Source of the DNA: a virus
Length of the DNA: 64,000 nt
Virus record (IMG/VR): IMGVR_UViG_3300044697_000029
Location: 1-64,000 of that record
Strand: one strand, 5' to 3'
Part shown: positions 6,941 through 15,513 of the stretch, in pieces
Numbering within the stretch: position 1 is the stretch's first letter
How the letters are laid out: the number at the start of each line of letters is the position of its first letter
Made by a program: the position numbers and the translations under genes
Notes under the pieces: generated by a model
Told to the model about the DNA's origin: nothing
What the model saw: only the letters and a program-made list of their open reading frames with translations
The model's database searches: none

Positions 6941-7325
6941 CGGGGTTCTCCGGCATGGACGGCAGCGGTGTCCAGTGCGTGTGATAACCGGGCCAGCCGC
7001 CTACATATCCGCGGCAGACAACGCGGGTTTCCGGCGCATCGCGTGTCCAGACTTCGACGGTATGACCCACCGAAAGCGGCGAGCCTATCCACGGGGCCTC
7101 CTCAATCGGAAAGCGCCACCACAGGACATCGCCGACTTCTTCCGTCCAGTCGCTCAACGGACGCGGCTTGCCGGCCTCGGCCTCCGCAGCCGCCAGCGCG
7201 GCGCGCATCATGTGCTGAAACTGCCCAGGAGCCGGGCCGTTAGAAAAAGAGAATCCTTGCGGCATTGCCTGCAAGAACGTCTCGCACGCCGCTTCCACGA
7301 CGCGATCGGGGATTTCAACGGGCAT
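6930..7325 (-). CDS. DUF551-like phage protein
   Basis: This codes for 131 aa. A central DVLWWRFPIEEAP and the C-terminal THWTPLPSMP match the pattern of DUF551-type proteins, whose signature is W-x-PLP-x-x-P near the end. These are common in phage early operons and have no known biochemical role. The start overlaps the upstream gene by 11 bases. Confidence 0.6.
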   Translation of the reverse strand: MPVEIPDRVVEAACETFLQAMPQGFSFSNGPAPGQFQHMMRAALAAAEAEAGKPRPLSDWTEEVGDVLWWRFPIEEAPWIGSPLSVGHTVEVWTRDAPETRVVCRGYVGGWPGYHTHWTPLPSMPENPDAP

Positions 7326-7833
7326 TGCGCTTCTCCTTGTGTGTCGCCTGCAACCGCGCCCGCGCCTCAGTAAGCTCGCGCTGCAACAGGTCGATCGTCG
7401 CGGCCTGGCGGGTGCGGGTGGCTTCGGATGCGGCGTAGGCGTCGAGGAGGGTTAGGATGGTCTGGGGATCGCAGGCGGCAATGAAAGCGCCATTATCCTT
7501 CATCTGCTGCCGTGTGTTGGCGGCGACACCCGGGGCTCCCAGCCACGATATGTTACCGCATTGAGCGATTGCGTTTTCGTCCTTTGTCTCGACCCACACG
7601 TCTGGGCAACTCCACGGCCCAGGCGTCGCCCTCTCCGCGAGCGCCCGCAGCGCATCGAGGTCAGTAGTAAGGCCCGGCGCAGATTCGTGGTCAGACATCG
7701 GCACCGCTCCTTTTTCTTTGGCTTCTGCCGCCATCAGCGCGTCCTTCTCGTCCTGGCCGAGCGCGGACCATTGGTTGAACTGATCGGCTCCGGCGTTCCA
7801 GCGCGCGACTACCGCAGATTCGTGGTCAGACAT
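7315..7833 (-). CDS. Ead/Ea22-like protein with duplicated start region
   Basis: This codes for 172 aa. The region LRALAERATPGPW, then NGAFIAACDPQTILTLLDAY, is typical of Ead/Ea22-like phage proteins. The heptapeptide MSDHESA occurs twice, at residue 1 and residue 46, each from a 26-bp direct repeat with its own ribosome site (GGAGG and AAGGAG). Translation could therefore start at 7833 or 7698; the shorter form matches the family's usual N-terminus. Function in phage is unknown. Confidence 0.65.
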   Translation of the reverse strand: MSDHESAVVARWNAGADQFNQWSALGQDEKDALMAAEAKEKGAVPMSDHESAPGLTTDLDALRALAERATPGPWSCPDVWVETKDENAIAQCGNISWLGAPGVAANTRQQMKDNGAFIAACDPQTILTLLDAYAASEATRTRQAATIDLLQRELTEARARLQATHKEKRNAR

Positions 7834-7838
7834 CGGCA
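7678..7838. repeat. 26-bp direct repeat pair (7678-7703 and 7813-7838)
   Basis: CGCAGATTCGTGGTCAGACA followed by TCGGCA occurs twice, 135 bases apart. On the minus strand each copy encodes a start codon and MSDHESA. This looks like a tandem gene duplication reduced by deletion, or recombination between the starts of two genes sharing a leader. Confidence 0.8.
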
Positions 7839-8056
7839 GCCTCCATGAATGCCGCTTCGACCGCCAGGAAGACGGCGGTTTCACGGACGGTAAGGTTGCC
7901 GATCGCCACGCCGCTGCGGTCGTTCGTTGCGACGCGGAACTCCTTCATGGCGCAGTATGTGGCACTAAGCACTGCGTCCAACAGCCGCTCATCCCTCGCT
8001 TTGTCCCGCTGTGCGAGGTGCGACAGGCAGTCCGGGAGGGGGTTGCGCTCAGCCAT
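7826..8056 (-). CDS. 76-aa hypothetical protein
   Basis: Helical throughout (RDERLLDAVLSATYCAMKEF, then VRETAVFLAVEAAFMEA). It overlaps both neighbours by 8 bases, as in a coupled operon. No family recognised. Confidence 0.55.
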   Translation of the reverse strand: MAERNPLPDCLSHLAQRDKARDERLLDAVLSATYCAMKEFRVATNDRSGVAIGNLTVRETAVFLAVEAAFMEAADV

Positions 8057-8423
8057 TGGAAGCCGGCGGGAACATCTCTGCCATCAGTCGCAGGATGGCG
8101 TCGGCGGCAAGATGCGGCGGTCGGTGCCAAGCGACACTAATTCCGCGCCGTAACTCCCACCAAGCGTCGTCGGCGGCGCGCGTCGCATCGCGTTCCGCAC
8201 GCTGGTGTTGCCAGTCCTCCTCTGACCGGTACATCGCGCCGTAGAAGCCTTCAACATGCATGGTCTTGATATTGAATCGCACTGGCCGAAGCCAACACGA
8301 GTGCGGGAAGAACTCTGCCCACTTGCGCCCGACCTTTTTGATCTCGATCTCGGTCGGCGCCCACTCATCCAGACCGCGGCAGCACCACAGAAGCTTGTCG
8401 CCGGGCTTGATGGTCTGGGGCAT
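8049..8423 (-). CDS. 124-aa hypothetical protein
   Basis: The start is at ATG 8423 (MPQTIKPGDKLLWCC), sharing a base with the upstream stop. An N-terminal beta-rich part (GDKLLWCCRGLDEW, IEIKKVGRKWAEF) suggests a small SH3-like or beta-barrel fold. A helical tail follows. Function unknown. Confidence 0.55.
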   Translation of the reverse strand: MPQTIKPGDKLLWCCRGLDEWAPTEIEIKKVGRKWAEFFPHSCWLRPVRFNIKTMHVEGFYGAMYRSEEDWQHQRAERDATRAADDAWWELRRGISVAWHRPPHLAADAILRLMAEMFPPASNG

Positions 8424-8722
8424 CAGGAGCGTTCCTTTACTTCCGACAGCAGCGCTCGGCCGGCCTCGGTGGTGCGCCATCCGGCATGCGGCATGTTAGA
8501 CACAAGCCCGCGCTTCCTCAGCGACCCACAAACACTGGCCCCAACCGCTTGATTTCCGCCGCAGGCGACGCCACGCTCGAAACACCGCATCGAACACGCG
8601 ACCACTGTCCCCTCGTTGCGCTGCTGTGCATACCAGGGGTCCGGCAGAATGAGATGACGATGCGGCCCGATCGACGCTCGGGCCTCGGCACCGCACGCAT
8701 CGCAGATTGCTATGAGGCTCAT
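8423..8722 (-). CDS. Zinc-binding hypothetical protein with winged-helix-like tail
   Basis: This codes for 99 aa. An N-terminal ICDACGAEA and a later VACSMRCFERGVAC give two Cys pairs, a probable zinc ribbon. The tail (SLRKRGLVSNMPHAGWRTT, then EAGRALL) reads like the recognition helix and wing of a small winged helix. A DNA-binding regulator is possible; this is inference. Confidence 0.55.
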   Translation of the reverse strand: MSLIAICDACGAEARASIGPHRHLILPDPWYAQQRNEGTVVACSMRCFERGVACGGNQAVGASVCGSLRKRGLVSNMPHAGWRTTEAGRALLSEVKERS

Positions 8723-8723
8723 G

Positions 8724-8795
8724 TTACCTCCTCAGCGCCTCAAAGATGGCGCGCTCGATGGCGTCACGCACCCGCTTGAGGATGGGGGGGGACAT
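8724..8795 (-). CDS. 23-aa coupled small ORF
   Basis: It starts in a TGATG overlap with the stop of the ATPase gene and ends 2 bases before the next start. The peptide MSPPILKRVRDAIERAIFEA followed by LRR is a basic amphipathic helix. Overlap at the front and AGGAGG inside its end, serving the next gene, suggest a translated spacer or a real micro-protein. Confidence 0.4.
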   Translation of the reverse strand: MSPPILKRVRDAIERAIFEALRR

Positions 8796-10027
8796 CAGGC
8801 GGCGCTCGCCAATTGCAGTTCGCCTTTCCGGACGCCATCTGCCGCATCAACGATCTCCCACAGCGCCGGCTTCTCCGCCTTCCAACGATCCATGTCCCCC
8901 GCCACGCGCGGGTTGCGGCGCAGAACCGACAACTCCTCCAATGTGGCGCAGGCGGCGAACTGGCCGGCGAGGCTCTGCGCACGCTCCGCATCGGGGTCGC
9001 GTTGCTCAGTTGAACCACCCGCGCCGCGGGAATCGCCGTCGTCCTGCGACTGCGCGGAGGCGCGTTCCTTGGCAATGCGAGCGCGGGCACCAGCGAGCAT
9101 CTGCCGTATCTCGGTCTTCACCTGCTCCGGAGCGTCCGCTAGCGCCTTCTGCACTGCGGGCAGGTCCTCGACGGCCTTCACGTCGGCCTCGTCGCCAGCG
9201 GCAACGCAGCGGTCGTGCACGATCTCGCGCACTGTGCGCCGTGCCGCCAACTTATCCGGGGCATGTGAGGTGCGCCATTCGCGTATCTTGTCGCCAGCCT
9301 CTTCCGTGATGAATTGCTCGGGAGGAAACCAAGGCCGGAACATGCCGGACATTTTCCACGCATCCTCGCCGGTCGGCGTTTTCAGATCATACCGCGGTAC
9401 CCCCGGTGTGTTCGGGTGCATCGTCAGCGAAAATGTCCATTCGTAAATGAACCGCTGATCTTGCTCCATGCGCCACGTGCCTTCACGACCGCCAGCCAAG
9501 TGCTTGGCTTGCAGGTTGCATCGAATGCAGAAGATGATCGGCATCCGTGACTGCAACAGACGATCGCGCATCTTCTTGTGCGGCGCCTTTGCGAAATCCC
9601 AGCCTTTGTCGCTTAGGTTCTGACCTTTGCCCATCATGAACTGGTCGTAGCGGTCGCGTACCCCGCCAATGCCGGACCACTCAAGAGAGAAACTGTCGAT
9701 CACCAGACAATCATATCCCTGGCCCTCCGCCTCAGATGCGATATCGCAGAACCGCAGCGGATCGAACGGGCTTTGCATTTCGTAAACGTCGAAGTGATAC
9801 TTGAACGCGCCGCCTTCGCCATGCACCTCGGCCTCGCGTGGATGGGCGGCGTAATGCTCCATGCGTCGGCCCTCAGTGTCGATGGCGGCGATCTTTCCTT
9901 GCGGTCCCGCGATGCCGCGGGCGACGCGCAGCGCGGTCAGCGTCTTGCCGCTGCGGCTGGTGCCGGCGATGCAGCCGAACACGCCGACGCCATCAAGCGC
10001 GGCAGGGCGGAAAACATAATTGCTCAC
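8795..10027 (-). CDS. RecA-like recombination ATPase (Sak4-type)
   Basis: This codes for 410 aa. Walker A is GTSRSGKT at about residue 22, and Walker B is DCLVIDSFS at about 108, in an N-terminal RecA-like core of about 250 residues. The C-terminal part is charged and probably flexible. Sak4-type ATPases assist single-strand annealing in phage recombination. The gene directly downstream of the RecE-like nuclease makes an exonuclease/annealing module the natural reading. No separate single-strand binding gene was recognised nearby. Confidence 0.68.
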   Translation of the reverse strand: MSNYVFRPAALDGVGVFGCIAGTSRSGKTLTALRVARGIAGPQGKIAAIDTEGRRMEHYAAHPREAEVHGEGGAFKYHFDVYEMQSPFDPLRFCDIASEAEGQGYDCLVIDSFSLEWSGIGGVRDRYDQFMMGKGQNLSDKGWDFAKAPHKKMRDRLLQSRMPIIFCIRCNLQAKHLAGGREGTWRMEQDQRFIYEWTFSLTMHPNTPGVPRYDLKTPTGEDAWKMSGMFRPWFPPEQFITEEAGDKIREWRTSHAPDKLAARRTVREIVHDRCVAAGDEADVKAVEDLPAVQKALADAPEQVKTEIRQMLAGARARIAKERASAQSQDDGDSRGAGGSTEQRDPDAERAQSLAGQFAACATLEELSVLRRNPRVAGDMDRWKAEKPALWEIVDAADGVRKGELQLASAA

Positions 10028-10030
10028 AGG

Positions 10031-11077
10031 TCAAGCTCCCCAATCAGTGCGTTCCGTCGCGACATCGGCGATGTAGGATTCGTATGATTCCGGCACCTTC
10101 GGAGGGTCCATCATCATCCTGTCGGTGTAGGCATCGCGCGCCGCTGCCTCATCGTCCTGGCGCTCCCACCAACTCGGCGGGTCGGAATAGTAGGTAACAG
10201 GCAGATAACTCGGCCACCGGCCATTCTGCATGCACCAGTTCCATCGGCGGAGCGCCACCTGGGATCGGCGCCAGCCCTTGCCGATCAACAGCGGGCCGGC
10301 GGCGTGGACCGATGCGCCATAAGGTGCATCCCACTCGCACACGATGAATTTGAACTCCGGCAGGTCGCCGCGCTGTGCCTCGACGGCGCGCGGGTACAGA
10401 GCCGCAGAGAAAAGGTGCTCCCCTCGCATCTGCTTGGCCCAGGTCTCCGGTTCCGCCTCGCGGCCAGTGAACTTGAAATCGCAGATCACCTTGCAACCAG
10501 GGGGCGGCAACGCATCGGCTCGGCAGCGATATAGAGCACCTTCAATGTGCGTAATGATCGTCACCTCGCGCAGCGTGCCGGGATCGGTCAGCGCCGCCCA
10601 CAGATCGGGATAGTCCCGCCGCAGTCTCGTGCGGAGCGCCGTGGCGACGGGCGGCAGTTCATCGAACTTTTTGCCAAGGATCGGGATCATACCGGCGGCG
10701 CGGGCGTCCTCTTTCGCGGCCTTGGCTGCGTCCGTCTTGTAATCCTTGAAGTGCAGAATGCGGTATGGTGCCGGCTGATCCAGCATCAGCGCATGCAGGA
10801 TTGTGCCCTTGTCCTTTTCGTCGGTCGGGTCGCTCGGCTCCCAATCGGGATTGAGTTTGGGGTGCAATGTCCAGGCATGCTCGGGCGATTTGTTGTAGAG
10901 CGTTTTCAGCACCGACGCGCTGGCGCTGATCCCCTCGGCGGGATCGGCGTGGTACGCACGCTCTGGCACGTTCGGATAGATGCCGGGCGGCAGACCGACG
11001 AAGGCGCCGGCCGACGCCACCTTCGTGGCAGCGACAACCGGCGGGGCTTTCATGGTGTCACCAAATTCAAGCGGCAT
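10031..11077 (-). CDS. RecE/YqaJ-like PD-(D/E)xK exonuclease
   Basis: This codes for 348 aa from ATG 11077 (MPLEFGDTMKAPP). An early GISASASVLKTLYNKSPEHA matches the conserved N-terminal region of RecE-type nucleases. GTILHALMLD supplies the usual His motif. CKVICDFKFTG is the D-x-K catalytic strand, and WAKQMRGEHLFSAALYPRA fits the following helix. It probably resects double-stranded ends for the Sak4-like partner three bases downstream. Confidence 0.7.
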   Translation of the reverse strand: MPLEFGDTMKAPPVVAATKVASAGAFVGLPPGIYPNVPERAYHADPAEGISASASVLKTLYNKSPEHAWTLHPKLNPDWEPSDPTDEKDKGTILHALMLDQPAPYRILHFKDYKTDAAKAAKEDARAAGMIPILGKKFDELPPVATALRTRLRRDYPDLWAALTDPGTLREVTIITHIEGALYRCRADALPPPGCKVICDFKFTGREAEPETWAKQMRGEHLFSAALYPRAVEAQRGDLPEFKFIVCEWDAPYGASVHAAGPLLIGKGWRRSQVALRRWNWCMQNGRWPSYLPVTYYSDPPSWWERQDDEAAARDAYTDRMMMDPPKVPESYESYIADVATERTDWGA

Positions 11078-11078
11078 A

Positions 11079-11414
11079 TCAGTACTCCAGCGGGGGTTCG
11101 GATGCCGACGCAGAATTGCGTTGGCCACGCGGCGATGCGGCGCGGAAGCCGGGCGCCGGGGGCTGTGCTGTGCCGGCTCCGTTGGCTGGGAGGGGCGTTG
11201 CGGCGGCTTGCGCTGCCGGGCGCACCTGGGCGCGGTATGTTTCTTCCAGCATCGCGCGCAGTTCGACCTGCAATGCCGCGCGGGCCTTGGCGGGATCGTC
11301 CCCTTCATCCAACGTCGCCACGACGCCAGCATCGAGCTTCACGGGCTGGTAGCGGTCGCCGCCGGGGGGAATGATCGTGCGCGCCAGGCCGATGCGGATT
11401 TCGGTGATCTTCAT
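11079..11414 (-). CDS. Small phage protein associated with the recombination module
   Basis: This codes for 111 aa. The start MKITEIRIGLARTII and the run LDEGDDPAKARAALQVELRA resemble a small family often seen beside phage recombination genes, with a beta-rich front and an acidic helix. The second half is Ala/Pro-rich and probably disordered. It lies one base from the nuclease gene, so they are co-expressed. Confidence 0.5.
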   Translation of the reverse strand: MKITEIRIGLARTIIPPGGDRYQPVKLDAGVVATLDEGDDPAKARAALQVELRAMLEETYRAQVRPAAQAAATPLPANGAGTAQPPAPGFRAASPRGQRNSASASEPPLEY

Positions 11415-11420
11415 GTCGCG

Positions 11421-12935
11421 TCAGTACTCCAGCCGAACGTGGGGAACGTCGCCCTTGGCAATCGCCACGATGACGGCCTTCCCGGTTTCTTCGCTCAATC
11501 CAAGCAGGATCAGCGGTGCCAGCGCCTCCCGGTGTATCTTGGCCCGGTGCGCCTTGTTGGCCTCCCGCGCCGCGGTCTCGCGCTGCGCCTTCTCGGCATC
11601 CGCTGCCGCCTGCCGTCGAGCGGCTGCGGCGATCTCCTCGCGCTGCGCCGCCTCTCGTTGCTCGGCAAGGGCAAGCTCGCCCTCCAAACTCGTGCGGGCG
11701 GCCTCCCGCACTTGATAGGCTTCGTCGGCAAATTCCTGCCAATCCCGGTCGGCGTGCATTCCGCGCAGGCTGTGTAGGAATTGCCGCGCCATCGCTGGCG
11801 CCGCACCATCCGGTAGCGGACGGCCAAGTGCACGCAGATCGTTGATGGCCTGCCGGTGGGCGGCGACACGCACGGCATTGGCCTCACGCTTCAATGCGGC
11901 ATCGAGAAATCCCTCGGCGCGCTCGACCTCGGCGCGGATCGCCGCGGCAGCTTCGTCAGCGAACTCCTCGAATTGCGTGGTGTCGATGTTGCTGAGCCAG
12001 GCGATGCGCCGCTGAATGTCGGCGCTGCTTTCGGTCGGACCCCATGCCGGGTTCTCGGCCAGTGCATCGATCGCGGCGCGGTGCCGGCGGATGCGCGCGG
12101 TCTCGGCTTGGCGCACGCGCTCCTCGGCCTCGGCCTTCTCCCGTTCCGCCTGGGCCAGCGCCGCCGCCGCTGCCTCACGGTCGCGCTGGGCGGCTTCCTC
12201 GGCCAGCCGCGCTTGCTCTGCCGCCTTGGCCTCCGCAACCCGCGTGGCCTCGGCTGCGGCGTCCGCTGCGGCACGTTCCTCGCGGGCTTTCTGCTCCTGC
12301 GCCAACCGCAACGCCTCAGCCTTGGCGCGCTCTTCTTCCTCGGCGGCCAGTCGCGCAGCTTCGGCCTCGCGTGTCGCCGCATCGGCCTGGGCCACGCGCA
12401 GCGCATTGTAGGCGTTCCGGGCTGCGGTTTGGCCGCGCTCCTGGAACTCCTGCCAGTCGCGCGTCAGGTGAGGATGCTGTTTCAGTTCCTCGATGCGCGC
12501 GGCGATCTGCGCCGCGGTCCAATCGGCCGGAACCGCCGCCCATCCCTCGATCTCGGCAATCGCGGCTTCATGCGCGGCAACCCGGTTCTTCTCCCGGTTC
12601 TCGAACTCAGTCAGTGGCGCGCGGACCTGCATGGCCAAGGCATCCAGGCGCTCTGCGACAATCTTACGCTCGGCATTCACCGCCTCGGTTGATCTGCGCC
12701 AACCCTCGGTCAATCCTTTGCCGAGCCGATCTAGATCGGCCTTCACGCGTCGGCACTCAGCCGCGAGATTGCGGATTTCGTCGCGGCCCTTGGTTGTCGT
12801 GGGGTCTGCCTTGTGTGTGGCCACTCTTGCCGAGAGTGCGGCGAGGATGTCCGATGCGCCATCCGCCGCCATGATAGCGGGGAGTTGCGTGGCAGGGATT
12901 ACGACAAGCGTTCCGGATTCGATTGTTTCGCTCAT
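11421..12935 (-). CDS. Long Ala/Glu/Arg coiled-coil protein
   Basis: This codes for 504 aa. Residues about 40-130 are helical (AAECRRVKADLDRLGKG) and residues about 170-290 form a continuous Ala/Glu/Arg coiled coil. Two sections carry a related DWQEF motif (TRDWQEFQERG and DRDWQEFADEA), suggesting internal duplication. There is no Walker motif, so it is not an SMC/Rad50 ATPase. Position beside the nuclease suggests a scaffold role in recombination or in binding a host factor; this is inference. Confidence 0.6.
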   Translation of the reverse strand: MSETIESGTLVVIPATQLPAIMAADGASDILAALSARVATHKADPTTTKGRDEIRNLAAECRRVKADLDRLGKGLTEGWRRSTEAVNAERKIVAERLDALAMQVRAPLTEFENREKNRVAAHEAAIAEIEGWAAVPADWTAAQIAARIEELKQHPHLTRDWQEFQERGQTAARNAYNALRVAQADAATREAEAARLAAEEEERAKAEALRLAQEQKAREERAAADAAAEATRVAEAKAAEQARLAEEAAQRDREAAAAALAQAEREKAEAEERVRQAETARIRRHRAAIDALAENPAWGPTESSADIQRRIAWLSNIDTTQFEEFADEAAAAIRAEVERAEGFLDAALKREANAVRVAAHRQAINDLRALGRPLPDGAAPAMARQFLHSLRGMHADRDWQEFADEAYQVREAARTSLEGELALAEQREAAQREEIAAAARRQAAADAEKAQRETAAREANKAHRAKIHREALAPLILLGLSEETGKAVIVAIAKGDVPHVRLEY

Positions 12936-13138
12936 GTCCGCTTCTCCGCTACCTTCCGATACGTAACCACGCGCTCCAGGCCGAGCGGCTTCAGTATTCC
13001 AACACCAGGGTCGCGCCTGCCGTTCAGCACATCATGGACATACTGGCCGCTTGTGCCGTTGCGGCGCGCCCATTCCCGCTGGGAACCAGCCGTTTCGCAG
13101 GCTCGCCGCAAGGTTTTCAGAACGTCTTCCGTTGTCAT
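12932..13138 (-). CDS. Small Cro/CI-type HTH regulator
   Basis: This codes for 68 aa. SQREWARRNGTSGQYVHDVL is a helix-turn-helix of the lambda-repressor fold, followed by NGRRDPGVGILKPLGLERV, the typical third and fourth helices. There is no dimerisation or cleavage domain. Located mid-operon and overlapping both neighbours by 4 bases, it may tune early leftward transcription. Confidence 0.7.
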   Translation of the reverse strand: MTTEDVLKTLRRACETAGSQREWARRNGTSGQYVHDVLNGRRDPGVGILKPLGLERVVTYRKVAEKRT

Positions 13139-13215
13139 GCCCGCTTATCCGCTATTCCGCTGGCATTGTCAAGCATCGCCCCACCCTCCGCCCCCGGCTT
13201 CGTGATCTCGTTCAT
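13135..13215 (-). CDS. 26-aa coupled small ORF
   Basis: ATG 13215 overlaps the upstream stop (ATGA) and its own stop overlaps the start of the HTH gene (ATGA). The peptide begins MNEITKPGAEGGAM. Perfect coupling on both sides is the only evidence; an upstream extension in the same frame is less likely. Confidence 0.45.
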   Translation of the reverse strand: MNEITKPGAEGGAMLDNASGIADKRA

Positions 13216-13475
13216 GTGTTGCTGCTCCTGTAATCCCAATGCGCTACGTCTGCTGGGGCTGGATCGTAGTGATCGTTGAAACTCCACCTGCCGCCGCGCC
13301 AGCGCCAGTACCGTCGAGCATTTCCCGGCAATTCCAGCACGCGCTCCACTTCTGAATCGGTCCGCGTCGCGCGCATCGCACATGCCCGTTGACGCGCAAT
13401 CTTAATGGTTGTTAGGGCGCCCCACACGGTCGCGCCGGATACGACTTGATAGCGATAGCGGGGCTTCTCCTTCAT
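13212..13475 (-). CDS. 87-aa basic hypothetical protein
   Basis: The sequence MKEKPRYRYQVVSGATVWGA followed by many Arg and Trp residues (RRYWRWRGGRWSF) suggests a small basic, possibly nucleic-acid-binding protein. It overlaps both neighbours by 4 bases. Confidence 0.5.
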   Translation of the reverse strand: MKEKPRYRYQVVSGATVWGALTTIKIARQRACAMRATRTDSEVERVLELPGNARRYWRWRGGRWSFNDHYDPAPADVAHWDYRSSNT

Positions 13476-13876
13476 GTGCCGACCTTTCGGAGTTGAGCGG
13501 CGATGTCGTGGTAACGATTGGCTTCCGAGTGATCACCCTCCCTCGCTCTCATGCGATGATAGCATTCGTAGTCAAGTATTGCGTTCCGAAACGTGATACG
13601 AACGCTTTCTTCCATGTCCTTTGGCACCAGCGCACCGACCCACACGAGGTCGGGCGCCCCTTCTTCCAGCGCGCGATCAATCATGGCGAGCGTCTGTTGT
13701 GCCTCGCCGATGATGCCGCCTTCCGATTCGTCTATCGTCGAGAGATCGCCGCCCAGCGTGTGACTGTCGATGCGTACCGCCAACTCGTCAGCCACGAAGG
13801 CGCGGGCGTTTACCAATGTGGCACGTAGCCTTGCATTCTCGGCCAGCAGCGTGGTGGGATCGGGGGTGTCGGTCAT
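13472..13876 (-). CDS. 134-aa hypothetical protein
   Basis: An N-terminal coiled stretch (TTLLAENARLRATLVNARAF) precedes a mixed domain ending HDIAAQLRKVGT. No catalytic motif. Coupled at both ends by 4-base overlaps. Confidence 0.55.
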   Translation of the reverse strand: MTDTPDPTTLLAENARLRATLVNARAFVADELAVRIDSHTLGGDLSTIDESEGGIIGEAQQTLAMIDRALEEGAPDLVWVGALVPKDMEESVRITFRNAILDYECYHRMRAREGDHSEANRYHDIAAQLRKVGT

Positions 13877-14238
13877 GCCACAAGTCCAATCTCAGCCGGC
13901 GGGGAATCCGACTTGCGCAAGTACTTCTCGCGCAGCAGATGGGGACGCCGATCGCCCTCAAACGCCACAATGTAGGTAATTGTGCGAGCGCCCACTGCGT
14001 GCATCAGCCGGCGGGGCCTGCCCCACAGATCATCCAGCGCCCAATCGGGAGAGAAGCCCGGCGGGATCACTGCACAGACGGCGCCAATCGCTGGCAAATG
14101 CCGCAGATGCTTCAGGCGACGGACGCGAACAACATCACGGACCTTGAACAGCGCCTCCGGACATTCTGGCGTGACACCACGTTCGCCTTCCAGCTTGAGG
14201 ATTTGTCCATTTCCAATCAGCCACGCACCTTCGCTCAC
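13873..14238 (-). CDS. 121-aa hypothetical protein
   Basis: The start is placed at GTG 14238, giving a GTGA overlap with the upstream stop and a GGGAGGG ribosome site. Longer in-frame starts up to 14313 exist but would overlap that gene further. The content is beta-rich (GQILKLEGERGV, FKVRDVVRVRRLKHL), like small OB- or SH3-type folds. Function unknown. Confidence 0.5.
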   Translation of the reverse strand: MSEGAWLIGNGQILKLEGERGVTPECPEALFKVRDVVRVRRLKHLRHLPAIGAVCAVIPPGFSPDWALDDLWGRPRRLMHAVGARTITYIVAFEGDRRPHLLREKYLRKSDSPPAEIGLVA

Positions 14239-14612
14239 CACACCCTCCCGTTCCCAATACCCCGAACGACCCATGCCGTCAGCGCGGCGATCGGCGCCTC
14301 GAACAGCAGCCACAACACGATCATTACCCCCACGCTGACGGCAACCGCTGCGCCGATCCCTCGCGCCGGACGCAGATCGTCCATCACAGGCACCCAGAAC
14401 AGTGCCCGGCGCGCTTCCTCAACCGGCTCGCGTTTCGTGCGGCCGGCTGGGAGGGCGACGTAGCGGTGCGTCGGCGCGATCGGCTGGCTATCCCATCCGC
14501 CGTCGCACACACATTCATCGGCCCACGCGCGGCAGTGGAAGCAGCGTCCGACCCACGGCTCTTCATCGGGGAAGGGTGGTTCTTCGTGGGTATTGGTGAA
14601 AGTGTGGGGCAT
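14235..14612 (-). CDS. Cys-motif membrane protein
   Basis: This codes for 125 aa. The N-terminal part has VGRCFHCRAWADECVCDGG, a CxxC plus CxC metal site. The C-terminal part carries a membrane segment (AVAVSVGVMIVLWLLFEA) followed by a short helix. It may face the cytoplasm with its Cys domain. No family recognised. Confidence 0.55.
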   Translation of the reverse strand: MPHTFTNTHEEPPFPDEEPWVGRCFHCRAWADECVCDGGWDSQPIAPTHRYVALPAGRTKREPVEEARRALFWVPVMDDLRPARGIGAAVAVSVGVMIVLWLLFEAPIAALTAWVVRGIGNGRVW

Positions 14613-14932
14613 CAGGCGCCAACTCCAAACTGACCATGATCGACTTGCTCGCGGGCCGCGTCATCCTCCTCAATGGCAGCGATGCAGCGGTCGCAGATCA
14701 GATAGCTCTGGCCTCCGCTCTTGAACTCGTGCGTGGCCCAGCCGGTCGCGCAGTATTCGCACGCCTGATTGCCCGACCCGTCGCAGGCTTCGCATGGCCC
14801 GGCATCCCATACGTCTGGGTCATTGCCGCCGTAACGCGAGCGGTATTCCCGGCCCTCACCGCCGCACTTTGCGCACGGCAGGACGCCGGCCGGCATGGGA
14901 TCGGGGTGCGTCGGCGTGCGGTGGAGGGTCAT
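14612..14932 (-). CDS. DnaJ-type zinc-finger-like small protein
   Basis: This codes for 106 aa. It has LPCAKCGGEGREY, then CEACDGSGNQACEYCATGW and ICDRC. The CxxCxGxG repeats are those of the DnaJ cysteine-rich domain, without a J domain. It probably binds two zinc ions and makes protein contacts. Coupled to both neighbours. Confidence 0.6.
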   Translation of the reverse strand: MTLHRTPTHPDPMPAGVLPCAKCGGEGREYRSRYGGNDPDVWDAGPCEACDGSGNQACEYCATGWATHEFKSGGQSYLICDRCIAAIEEDDAAREQVDHGQFGVGA

Positions 14933-15159
14933 GGCAATGCCGGCAAGCGGCTGTCCCAGTGCTTGTGGTCCTGGGCCGCTAATAACTTGAAGATACGTGT
15001 ATTAGCCGCAGCAGGGCTCACGCCGGCGCGTTCCGCAGCGCGAAAGAAATCCTCTCGGTTTTCGTGAGCGGAAAGGATGATCCAATCCATTTCGCGAGAC
15101 CAAACAATCTGACCTCTTTGAGTTGCCCACGTGCTTGGTCGATCCCACCAAGTTTTCAT
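14929..15159 (-). CDS. 76-aa HTH-like hypothetical protein
   Basis: The start at ATG 15159 (MKTWWDRPSTWATQRG) follows GGGAGAG. ENREDFFRAAERAGVSPAAA followed by NTRIFKLL resembles a helix-turn-helix. A short 19-codon frame ending on this ATG (PREPGTVRVVPIGVGEPG) may be a coupled leader gene. Function unknown. Confidence 0.5.
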   Translation of the reverse strand: MKTWWDRPSTWATQRGQIVWSREMDWIILSAHENREDFFRAAERAGVSPAAANTRIFKLLAAQDHKHWDSRLPALP

Positions 15160-15229
15160 CCCGGCTCTCCCACCCCAATCGGCACCACCCGCACCGTCCC
15201 CGGCTCGCGCGGCACATGCTTGACGAACT

Positions 15230-15412
15230 TTACCCCGGCACATACGGCCCCTCGACAAACGCCAGCGCATCAATCGACGCGATCAGGAGTTCGACAGCGG
15301 CCAGGACCGCCGTGTGTGCCTCGCTCCCGCGGTCGGTCTGCGCGTCGTATGCCGCAGCCTCGGCTTCCTTGGCGCGGGCGTGGAGGGCGGCGATCAGTGG
15401 GGCGTCGGTCAT
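15230..15412 (-). CDS. 60-aa helical hypothetical protein
   Basis: ATG 15412 starts MTDAPLIAALHARAKEAEAA; the rest is Ala/Glu helix ending FVEGPYVPG. An in-frame start 35 codons upstream is possible but reads less like coding sequence. No family recognised. Confidence 0.45.
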   Translation of the reverse strand: MTDAPLIAALHARAKEAEAAAYDAQTDRGSEAHTAVLAAVELLIASIDALAFVEGPYVPG

Positions 15413-15513
15413 GGGGTGGTTCCTTCCGTATTGCTCGATAAAGTACCAAGGAACGGGCGACGGTTGCGCGCTAATGGTGTTGTTTTTGGGAATTATATGG
15501 ATGACTCCCTCAG

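Noticed and set aside
11856-12874. Long rightward open frames
   Set aside because: Shadows of the coiled-coil gene on the opposite strand; low complexity mirrored from Ala/Glu/Arg codons.
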